Of a stretch of DNA of 5,017 nucleotides, positions 1-5,017 are shown in pieces. The DNA lies in the NCBI GenBank assembly GCA_937959095.1, contig CALGLY010000452.1, positions 1-5,017 of the forward strand, read 5' to 3'. A model generated the notes under the pieces. The model was not told the origin of the DNA. It saw only the letters and a list, made by a program, of their open reading frames with translations, and made no database searches. The translations under genes and the position numbers were made by a program. This DNA comes from an uncultured Saprospiraceae bacterium. Lineage in GTDB: Bacteria; Bacteroidota; Bacteroidia; Chitinophagales; Saprospiraceae. Numbering within the stretch: the stretch's first letter is position 1; each line of letters starts with the position of its first letter.

Positions 1-2
1 CA

Positions 3-890
3 AGTGTTTTGCTCAATACGGCTTCGCTCCCAAAACAGATTGCTTTGCGTGGCTTACGCGATTTTGTTATCGGGCCTGATAACAAATTGTATGTTGCAAA
101 TTCCTATAAATTATACAACCAAATTCTTCGATTTCATGGCACACTCAATGCCGAGGGACAACTCGATTTTGACACTATTTTTGCGCAATATCATCATCTC
201 TTCAATCCTGCCATGATTCACCCTTTCCAAATGGCATTTAACTCGGATAATAATCTTTTGGTTAGTTGTCAAGGTACGAATACGGTCATTACGCTGCATG
301 GTCCTTTTTCAGCGGAGGCAGGAAAACCGATGTCTACAGCCGTGACCTATATCGGACATCAAAATTGTTTCCCAGGAACACTTGTGCCAGCCGATGCAGA
401 CTACTTCGCCAAAGGTAGCTTGAACAAAGTACGTGGCATTGCTTTTGGGCCAAATGGGAATCTATATGTAGCGGATGAAAAAAATAATTCGGTCGCACTT
501 TTTGATCCTTCCTCAGGAGCATATTTAAGAAATATAGTAGACAAAACGAACTGTAAAGAACTCGATGAACCTGTTCATTTATTATTTGATGGGACACACC
601 TTTATATTGGAAATAAAAACAATAATAATGTCCTACGCATAGATACTGCCAAAGCGAATGCTGAAGTAGAAGTCTTTATCGCAAATACGGAAGGTTTAAT
701 AAATGCCCCTTCTGGCATGTGTTTCGTGGAACGAAAGAGTGGTAGAAGATTCCTGCTAGGCAACCGGATGGCACAGGAGATCTTGCAGTATAAAATGATA
801 AATGACAAAGCCGTTTTTGAAAAAAAACTTTTGCTTGACTTAAAGGATAATCCTCAATTCTTGCGGTTATTTTCGTTTTCTACTCAATGA
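3..890 (+). CDS. NHL-repeat beta-propeller protein (5' end missing)
   Basis: The frame is open to the left edge of the window, so the true start lies outside; the TTG at position 9 is only the first start-like codon. The visible 290-odd residues hold about five repeats of the NHL / six-bladed propeller type. Counting from the TTG they lie near residues 11-42 (core GPDNKLYVANS), 71-98 (NSDNNLLVSCQGTN), 140-176 (VRGIAFGPNGNLYVADEKNN), 187-225 (DGTHLYIGNKNNNN) and 232-263. The G-x-(D/N)-G/N-x-L-Y-V-A-(D/N) pattern followed by N-x-(V/I) is diagnostic of NHL blades. Such propellers serve as binding platforms or, in the SMP-30/lactonase relatives, as hydrolases. No metal-binding set of catalytic residues can be assigned here, so a specific activity is not proposed. 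A signal peptide cannot be assessed because the N-terminus is missing. The gene converges on the ABC-F gene, with 84 bases between the stops. Confidence 0.85.
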   Translation, partial: SVLLNTASLPKQIALRGLRDFVIGPDNKLYVANSYKLYNQILRFHGTLNAEGQLDFDTIFAQYHHLFNPAMIHPFQMAFNSDNNLLVSCQGTNTVITLHGPFSAEAGKPMSTAVTYIGHQNCFPGTLVPADADYFAKGSLNKVRGIAFGPNGNLYVADEKNNSVALFDPSSGAYLRNIVDKTNCKELDEPVHLLFDGTHLYIGNKNNNNVLRIDTAKANAEVEVFIANTEGLINAPSGMCFVERKSGRRFLLGNRMAQEILQYKMINDKAVFEKKLLLDLKDNPQFLRLFSFSTQ

Positions 891-896
891 GTGAAT

Positions 897-948
897 TTTA
901 GAGCATGTTTGGAATTTTCAGGAAGGAAAAATCCCAACATGCTCTAAA
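897..948. terminator. Long imperfect palindrome between convergent genes, likely bidirectional terminator
   Basis: A perfect 13-base inverted repeat (TTTAGAGCATGTT at 897-909 against 936-948) continues inward. After one mismatch there are 3 more pairs (911-913/931+ side 932-934), then a second mismatch, then 5 pairs (915-919/926-930), closing on a 6-base loop at 920-925. That gives about 21 pairs in 52 bases. It begins 7 bases after the stop of the propeller gene and lies 26 bases beyond the stop of the ABC-F gene, where a shared terminator would be expected. A T-run is lacking on both sides, so it is not a textbook intrinsic terminator; the role is inferred from position and folding. A small palindromic repeat or the remains of transposon ends is the main alternative. 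Confidence 0.5.
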
Positions 949-974
949 TCCATAGAAACTTATCACGCCCCTAC

Positions 975-2882
975 CTACACTGCCTCTTCCAGCACCATCT
1001 GCGCTTCCAGCCAAGCTTCCTCTGCCTTCTCCAAATCCGCTTTTAGATCTTGGTGCTTTTTGATAACCGTTTGCGCATCCGCTTGCTCATAGAAGCTCGG
1101 ATCTGCCATTATTTTTTCCTGCTTTTTTATCTCTTCTCCCAAGCGTTTCACTTTCTTTTCGGCATTACTCACGGCACGTTGTAGGCGTTTGCGTTCTTCA
1201 TAACTAAGGGTCGATTTCGGCTTTTCTTCCGCCGCCTTTTTCTTATCCTTCAATTCTACATCACGCATATTATCGAGTTCGCGTCTTTGCAGGAAGTAAT
1301 TGACATCGCCGAGGTGCGTATACAATTGCTTATCCCGAAACTCGATGGTTTTAGTCGTCAAGTCTGCTAGAAAATCCCGGTCGTGCGACACGACGATGAG
1401 TGTGCCGTCATAATTTATAAGCGCATTTTTTAGTACCTCTTTGGAAATCATATCCAAGTGGTTCGTCGGCTCATCGAGTACCAATAAATTGAATGGACGA
1501 AGCAACAAACAAGCTAAAGCCAAACGCGCTCGTTCTCCCCCCGAAAGCACGGATACTTTCTTCGTTACATCATCGCCACTAAACATGAAAGAACCTAAAA
1601 TCTTACGCAATTTCGTTTGCATTTCAGGTGGCGAGTGCTGTTCCATCGTCTCCAACAGAGTCAAATTGGACTGTAGCGTATCCGATTGATTTTGAGCATA
1701 ATATCCAATCTGAACATTATGTCCTAATTCCATATTTCCTCCGGTAGCGGCAATAGTACCTACTATTATCTTGGCTAGGGTGGTTTTACCTTGTCCGTTC
1801 TGCCCCACAAAAGCAACTCGTTCGCCTCTATTCAGTTGAATATCGACATCATCCAATACGAGCAATTTGTCATAGCGTTTTGCCATTCTTCTGGCATCCA
1901 ATACAACCTCTCCAGCACGCGGGGCAGGAGGGAAACGCAAGCGCATAGAACTGGTATTTTCCGCATCTAACTCTATGCGTTCCATTTTGTCTAGTTGCTT
2001 CTTCATGGATTGTGCCATCTTCGTCTTCGTAGCTTTGGCCATAAAGCGGTTGATGGTTTGCTCGCGCTGTGCAATGACTTTTTGCTGATTATCGAAGGCG
2101 GATTGTAATTTTTCTCTACGCTCGGCACGCAATTGGACATATTTGCTGTAAGATGCTTTATAATCGAACAAATTCCCCATATCCACCTCCACGGTGCGCT
2201 TGGTGATATTGTCCAAAAATTGCTTATCGTGCGAAATGATAATCACCGCACCCGAATAGTATTTCAGAAAATTTTCCAGCCAAATAATAGATTCTATATC
2301 AAGGTGATTCGTCGGCTCATCGAGTAGCAGATAATTGGGGCGTTGCAAGAGCATTTTTGCAAGCTCGATCCGCATTTGCCAACCGCCACTAAATTCATCG
2401 GTGAGTCGCTGAAAATCTGTTTGTTTAAATCCTAAACCTTTCAAGACTTTCTCTGTCTCTGCTTCCATCGAGTCGCCTCCCAATACTAGGAAGCGTTCGT
2501 TCATATCCGAGAAATCTTGTACTAGCTTCGTATAGGCATCGCTATCGTAGTCGGTGCGCGTAGCCATTTCATGGTTTATTTTTTCCATTTCCCGCTCCAA
2601 GCTACGTACCTGCTCGAAGGCTGTCATGGTTTCATCAAGTACCGTCTTGCCTTTAGGCAAATCCATTTCCTGATGTAAAAAACCAAGCGTTGTTTCATTG
2701 GGGCGTGTTATCGTCCCTTCTTGCGGTATCATATCCCCCGCAATGACTTTTAGCATCGTTGATTTACCTGCGCCATTGCGCCCTACCAAACCGAGCTTAT
2801 CTTTTTCGCGTACCACCAAATTTACCCCATCCAGCAAAACTCGATTTCCGTACTTTATATAAATATTCGAAGCGTTTATCAT
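975..2882 (-). CDS. ABC-F family ATP-binding cassette protein (YdiF/Uup-like)
   Basis: The gene encodes a complete 635-residue cytosolic ATPase with two ABC domains and no membrane segments, the ABC-F architecture. These proteins bind near the ribosomal E site and modulate translation. Domain 1 has Walker A GRNGAGKS (34-41), signature FSGGW (164-168), Walker B LLLDEP (185-190) and switch SHD (217-219). A charged helical linker at about 240-320 is where the family carries its P-site tRNA interaction arm. Domain 2 has Walker A GQNGQGKT (360-367), signature LSGGE (446-450), Walker B LLVLDEP (466-472) and SHD (499-501). Residues from about 555 to 635 are Lys/Glu-rich and coiled-coil-like, as in Uup and YdiF. 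Both ATP sites look intact. The ATG start is supported by the domain beginning at residue 3 and by AGGAG just upstream. It could be a housekeeping ABC-F or an antibiotic-resistance member; the Uup/YdiF-like tail favours housekeeping. The gene is divergent from the haloperoxidase gene. Confidence 0.95.
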   Translation of the reverse strand: MINASNIYIKYGNRVLLDGVNLVVREKDKLGLVGRNGAGKSTMLKVIAGDMIPQEGTITRPNETTLGFLHQEMDLPKGKTVLDETMTAFEQVRSLEREMEKINHEMATRTDYDSDAYTKLVQDFSDMNERFLVLGGDSMEAETEKVLKGLGFKQTDFQRLTDEFSGGWQMRIELAKMLLQRPNYLLLDEPTNHLDIESIIWLENFLKYYSGAVIIISHDKQFLDNITKRTVEVDMGNLFDYKASYSKYVQLRAERREKLQSAFDNQQKVIAQREQTINRFMAKATKTKMAQSMKKQLDKMERIELDAENTSSMRLRFPPAPRAGEVVLDARRMAKRYDKLLVLDDVDIQLNRGERVAFVGQNGQGKTTLAKIIVGTIAATGGNMELGHNVQIGYYAQNQSDTLQSNLTLLETMEQHSPPEMQTKLRKILGSFMFSGDDVTKKVSVLSGGERARLALACLLLRPFNLLVLDEPTNHLDMISKEVLKNALINYDGTLIVVSHDRDFLADLTTKTIEFRDKQLYTHLGDVNYFLQRRELDNMRDVELKDKKKAAEEKPKSTLSYEERKRLQRAVSNAEKKVKRLGEEIKKQEKIMADPSFYEQADAQTVIKKHQDLKADLEKAEEAWLEAQMVLEEAV

Positions 2883-2885
2883 TTT

Positions 2886-2890
2886 CTCCT
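2886..2890 (-). promoter_or_regulatory. Shine-Dalgarno-like site of the ABC-F gene
   Basis: On the minus strand AGGAG ends three bases (AAA) before the ATG at 2882-2880. The match is good but the spacing is shorter than the usual 5-9 bases. It is notable because the other complete gene in the window has no such site, and Bacteroidota genes generally lack strong ones. It supports the chosen start. Confidence 0.5.
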
Positions 2891-2901
2891 TTTTAAGGCT
2901 G

Positions 2902-2932
2902 CAAAAGTCTATAAAATTTAGGCGATAAACAA
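2902..2932 (-). promoter_or_regulatory. Putative Bacteroidota-type promoter of the ABC-F gene
   Basis: Read on the minus strand, TTG (2932-2930) is followed after 20 bases by GACTTTTG (2909-2902). This differs from the Bacteroidota -7 consensus TAnnTTTG at only the first base, and the spacing is near the usual 19-21. Transcription would begin near 2896, giving a leader of roughly 15 bases that includes the AGGAG site. The call rests on motif matching only. Confidence 0.4.
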
Positions 2933-3016
2933 GCCTTATTTTAGAAGTCTTGGATTCGGTTGCGAATTAGGAATAGGGATGAGGCTTATTCATCCAAATC
3001 ACAATTGATAATTTCT

Positions 3017-3149
3017 ATTGCGCCGTACTTTAGCGCGGTGATTTATTCAAAAAAAGAAACGAGGGTTTAGCCCAAAGCCGAATTTCAGTTAGGGGCTAAA
3101 GCCCAAATATTTTTTGTTTTCAGACCGCCAGGCTGAAGCACGGCGCAAT
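3017..3149. repeat. Nested REP-like inverted-repeat element
   Basis: The outer arms are ATTGCGCCGT at 3017-3026 and its exact reverse complement at 3140-3149. With two transitions and a 3-base bulge at 3129-3131 the match runs inward to 3039 and 3124. Inside lies a second inverted repeat (3063-3073 against 3093-3104). Several segments also fold on their own: GGGCTAAAGCCC at 3093-3104 is self-complementary, and 3126-3145 forms CGCC / GCT-GA-AGC / GGCG. Short imperfect hairpins with such cores are characteristic of repetitive extragenic palindromes, which in many bacteria are mobilised by REP-associated Y1 transposases (RAYT). No transposase is present here, so the copy would be non-autonomous. 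Copy number in the genome cannot be seen from this window. Confidence 0.6.
3063..3104 (+). repeat. Inner hairpin of the REP-like element, followed by a T-rich tract
   Basis: GGGTTTAGCCC (3063-3073) pairs with GGGCTAAAGCCC (3093-3104) through 11 base pairs with a single bulged G at 3101 and a 19-base loop. Directly downstream, 3105-3120 is T-rich (AAATATTTTTTGTTTT), so on the plus strand it resembles an intrinsic terminator. No plus-strand gene ends here: the gene to the left is transcribed away. Terminator function would therefore need an unannotated transcript. I regard it mainly as part of the repeat element. Confidence 0.45.
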
Positions 3150-3280
3150 GGATAAACCTGGAAATAAAAAAGCCCCACCTGTTGCGATAAATAGGAGAGC
3201 TACTTTTACCTTAAAAACAGTACTTTAATCACCTTATCTTAAAACCCAAAGTCCCATTCAAATCTCACCCAAAAATCCCC

Positions 3281-3288
3281 TACCTTCG
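3281..3288 (+). promoter_or_regulatory. Putative -7 promoter element of the haloperoxidase gene
   Basis: TACCTTCG matches the Bacteroidota -7 consensus TAnnTTTG except for one C in place of T. It lies 23 bases before the ATG, predicting transcription from about 3294 and a short A-rich leader (ACTAAAACAGAAAATAGATAC) without Shine-Dalgarno sequence, as is common in this phylum. A clear TTG -33 partner at the right distance is absent, which lowers confidence. Confidence 0.4.
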
Positions 3289-3311
3289 CAACTAAAACAG
3301 AAAATAGATAC

Positions 3312-4634
3312 ATGAGAACACTAAGTCTACTAATTGTCCCCCTTTTAATCCTCGTAAGCTGCAAACAAGTCAATGAAAACTACGCCCAAGAAGCAACGCG
3401 TGCGGAGTGGATGCACCAATCCATGAAGAAGCTAACCGATGTGATTGTGCATGATATTTTTTCGCCGCCCGTGGCGAGTCGCATCTATGCCTATCCGAGT
3501 ATTGCAGCCTATGAAGTATTGCGGCAAGACCATCCCAATTATAGCAGCCTAAGCGGACAATTAACCGATTTTGCACCGATACCACAGCCCGAAGCGGGGC
3601 AAGAATATTGCTTTCCCTTAGCGAGTGTTCATGCGTTTTTGAAAACAGGGAAAGCCTTCATTTTTTCAGAAGATAAAATAGAAGCGTTTGAGGAAGAAGT
3701 TTATGCTGAATACAAAGCCTTGAATATGCCGACTGCTGTCTATGAACGCTCGATAGCCTATGGCGCGGCGGTGAGCGACCACATTCTGGCTTGGGCAGAT
3801 AAGGACAATTATAAGCAGACGCGCACCTTCCCGAAATACTCTATCAATGATAAAGAAGCGCGTTGGAAACCCACTCCCCCCGACTATATGGATGCTATAG
3901 AACCCCACTGGAATAAGATACGCCCTTTTGTACTGCAATCTCCAGAGCAATTCACGCCACCACCGCCCACGCCTTACGATATGGCAAAGGATAGCAAATT
4001 CTATGAGGAATTGATGGAAGTCTATAAAGCCCTCTCGGAAGATGCGGAAGAGCGTACTGAAATTGCGAAATTTTGGGATTGCAATCCCTATGTATCGCAC
4101 CATAAAGGACATGTGATGTTTGCGACCAAAAAGATTACACCTGGCGGGCATTGGATGGGCATTTCCAAAATTGCTTCTGAAAAAGCCAATGCAGATATGA
4201 TGCAAACGACGGCTGTCTATACTCAAGTAGCTATCGCTCTGGCTGATGCGTTTATAAGTTGTTGGGATGAAAAATATCGTTCTTCGCTCATTCGCCCTGA
4301 AACCGTGATAAATACTCACTTGGATGAGGATTGGACACCACTTCTGCAAACACCTCCGTTCCCAGAATATACCAGCGGACATAGCGTAATTTCTCGCGCA
4401 GCAGCTATCACCCTCACGGACATCTATGGCGATAATTTTGCTTTCATAGATAGCACCGAAGTAGAATATGGCTTGCCCCCGCGTACGTTCACCTCCTTCT
4501 TACAAGCCTCCGAAGAAGCAGCCGTAAGTCGCTTATATGGAGGCATTCACTATCGCCCCGCTATTGATTATGGTGTAGAACAAGGCGAGCAAGTAGGGAA
4601 ATATATTGTAGGAAAATTGAAGATCAAAAAATAG
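3312..4634 (+). CDS. Vanadium-dependent haloperoxidase / PAP2-superfamily lipoprotein
   Basis: The complete protein is 440 residues. The N-terminus is a lipoprotein signal: Arg2, a hydrophobic stretch at 4-15 and a lipobox LVSC with the acylated Cys at 17, so the mature enzyme is membrane-anchored outside the cytoplasm. The C-terminal half carries the shared haloperoxidase/PAP2 active site: K321-x6-R328-P329, then PEYTSGH (351-357), then SR-x5-H (S406, R407, H413). Spacings K-R = 7 and R-H = 6 equal those of Curvularia chloroperoxidase (K353/R360, R490/H496). By family knowledge K321, R328, S355, G356 and R407 would bind vanadate or phosphate, H413 would coordinate it and H357 acts as acid-base. 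Members oxidise halides with hydrogen peroxide or hydrolyse phosphate esters; sequence alone does not decide. The start is fixed by the signal peptide. A hairpin follows 12 bases after the stop. The 99-base gap to the next gene with that hairpin argues for a separate transcription unit. Confidence 0.88.
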   Translation: MRTLSLLIVPLLILVSCKQVNENYAQEATRAEWMHQSMKKLTDVIVHDIFSPPVASRIYAYPSIAAYEVLRQDHPNYSSLSGQLTDFAPIPQPEAGQEYCFPLASVHAFLKTGKAFIFSEDKIEAFEEEVYAEYKALNMPTAVYERSIAYGAAVSDHILAWADKDNYKQTRTFPKYSINDKEARWKPTPPDYMDAIEPHWNKIRPFVLQSPEQFTPPPPTPYDMAKDSKFYEELMEVYKALSEDAEERTEIAKFWDCNPYVSHHKGHVMFATKKITPGGHWMGISKIASEKANADMMQTTAVYTQVAIALADAFISCWDEKYRSSLIRPETVINTHLDEDWTPLLQTPPFPEYTSGHSVISRAAAITLTDIYGDNFAFIDSTEVEYGLPPRTFTSFLQASEEAAVSRLYGGIHYRPAIDYGVEQGEQVGKYIVGKLKIKK

Positions 4635-4645
4635 AACACGGAGAC

Positions 4646-4694
4646 GTGGAGGAGAGGTTCAATATTTCCCCCAAACATTGAACCTCTCCCCCAC
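4646..4694 (+). terminator. Strong hairpin after the haloperoxidase gene, likely terminator
   Basis: A perfect 13-base inverted repeat, GGAGAGGTTCAAT at 4651-4663 against 4677-4689, extends outward past one mismatch by 4 pairs (4646-4649/4691-4694). It extends inward past one mismatch by 3 pairs (4665-4667/4673-4675), closing on a CCCCC loop. It starts 12 bases after the TAG stop. No T-run follows (the next bases are TCAATTGTTTC), so it may act as an RNA-stabilising 3' end or a weak terminator. A smaller stem, CACG/CGTG at 4637-4640/4645-4648, overlaps its base and could not form at the same time. Confidence 0.6.
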
Positions 4695-4732
4695 TCAATT
4701 GTTTCTACCAAAAAATACGATTACAGAAACAC

Positions 4733-5017
4733 ATGCACGATATAGAACCATACTACAAATGGCGAGATAAGTACATAGCTGCAGAGGACAGCCATTCTCC
4801 CTTTTATGGCAAACAATACGACGAATTCAAATATTCTCAAAAAATATATAACTACTATATTCATCCGCAATGGGATGGCTTTGGCTCGCAGACGCTTTAT
4901 CTGAAAGTCCTATTTGCAGACTATGAAGAAGGCTATGCGATACTAGAAATGCTCGGCGAATGGAATGACTGTATCACCAATGATGTGATGTACCTGAAAC
5001 GAGAAATCGTGGATGAG
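4733..5017 (+). CDS. Unrecognised tyrosine-rich protein (3' end missing)
   Basis: From the ATG at 4733 the frame stays open for 95 codons to the right edge, so the gene is truncated by the window. The product begins MHDIEPYYKWRDKY and has no signal peptide or membrane segment, which suggests a cytoplasmic protein. It is strikingly aromatic: 13 Tyr in 95 residues plus Trp at 10, 47 and 77. It has an alternating hydrophobic stretch at about 55-75 (LYLKVLFADYEEGYAILEML) that could be beta strand followed by helix. I cannot assign a family from this part; it reads like a conserved Bacteroidota protein of unknown function. Codon choice matches the neighbouring genes. The leader is A-rich with no Shine-Dalgarno site. 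The upstream hairpin suggests its own transcription unit, though no clear promoter was found in the 38 bases between hairpin and ATG. Confidence 0.75.
   Translation, partial: MHDIEPYYKWRDKYIAAEDSHSPFYGKQYDEFKYSQKIYNYYIHPQWDGFGSQTLYLKVLFADYEEGYAILEMLGEWNDCITNDVMYLKREIVDE

Larger units (their letters stand above)
2883..3311. other. Divergent gene-free region of 429 bases
   Basis: This stretch separates the start of the ABC-F gene (leftward) from the start of the haloperoxidase gene (rightward). I see no convincing coding frame in it. It holds a promoter-like site near each gene and a block of nested inverted repeats in the middle (3017-3149). A weaker 7-base inverted repeat, TAAGGCT at 2894-2900 against 2932-2938, overlaps the ABC-F promoter; its 31-base loop makes a regulatory role doubtful. 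I see nothing further at 2940-3000 or 3156-3270. Confidence 0.7.

Noticed and set aside
63..86. Operator-like inverted repeat TTTGTTATC / GATAACAAA with a 6-base spacer.
   Set aside because: It lies within the propeller coding sequence at a conserved blade segment (IGPDNK), with no promoter nearby. The symmetry is most simply chance from codon content.
4..216. A 70-codon plus-strand frame overlapping the start of the window.
   Set aside because: It overlaps the propeller gene in another frame. The propeller frame shows clear NHL blades over the same bases.
1441..1689. An 82-codon plus-strand frame antisense to the ABC-F gene.
   Set aside because: It is a reverse-strand shadow of the strongly conserved second ATPase domain, with no start context or recognisable product.
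2894..2938. Seven-base inverted repeat TAAGGCT / AGCCTTA across the ABC-F promoter region as an operator or attenuator.
   Set aside because: The 31-base spacer and short arms make it weak, and no supporting terminator or leader peptide is seen.
3049..3055. Short A-run as possible slippage or bent-DNA site.
   Set aside because: A single seven-base run in an AT-rich intergenic region is expected by chance, and there is no phased repetition of A-tracts.
3666..4382. A 238-codon open frame on the minus strand.
   Set aside because: It lies wholly inside the haloperoxidase gene, antisense to it. Its translation has no recognisable domain and an odd composition rich in Phe, Arg and Ile, while the plus-strand frame carries a full active site.

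Overview
The window looks like an ordinary chromosomal segment of a member of the Bacteroidota. Three things suggest this: two promoter-like sites resembling the Bacteroidota TTG / TAnnTTTG consensus, A-rich leaders mostly lacking Shine-Dalgarno sequences, and a lipoprotein-type vanadium haloperoxidase/PAP2 enzyme of a kind common in that phylum. Genus-level placement cannot be read from the sequence.

Layout. (1) Positions 3-890, plus strand: the 3' part of an NHL-type beta-propeller protein whose start lies left of the window. (2) Positions 897-948: a long imperfect palindrome between two convergent genes, probably acting as a shared terminator. (3) Positions 975-2882, minus strand: a complete ABC-F ATPase (635 aa) with two nucleotide-binding domains and a C-terminal coiled coil, a soluble ribosome-associated type of protein rather than a transporter. 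(4) Positions 2883-3311: a 429-base gene-free divergent region. It holds a likely promoter for each flanking gene and, between them, a nested inverted-repeat structure (3017-3149) made of REP-like hairpins with GCTAAAGC/GCTGAAGC-type cores. (5) Positions 3312-4634, plus strand: a complete 440-aa lipoprotein of the vanadium-dependent haloperoxidase / PAP2 superfamily with every expected vanadate or phosphate ligand present. (6) Positions 4646-4694: a strong hairpin after that gene. (7) Positions 4733-5017, plus strand: the first 95 codons of a tyrosine-rich cytoplasmic protein I do not recognise, cut by the right edge.

The genes do not form an obvious shared pathway. The ABC-F gene and the haloperoxidase are divergent, and the two hairpins mark ends of transcription units. 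The window shows no CRISPR array, tRNA, rRNA, complete insertion sequence or recognisable defence system. The parts most worth a second look are the nested REP-like element, the intact haloperoxidase active site with chloroperoxidase-like flanking residues, and the long palindrome at 897-948, which could be a small mobile remnant.
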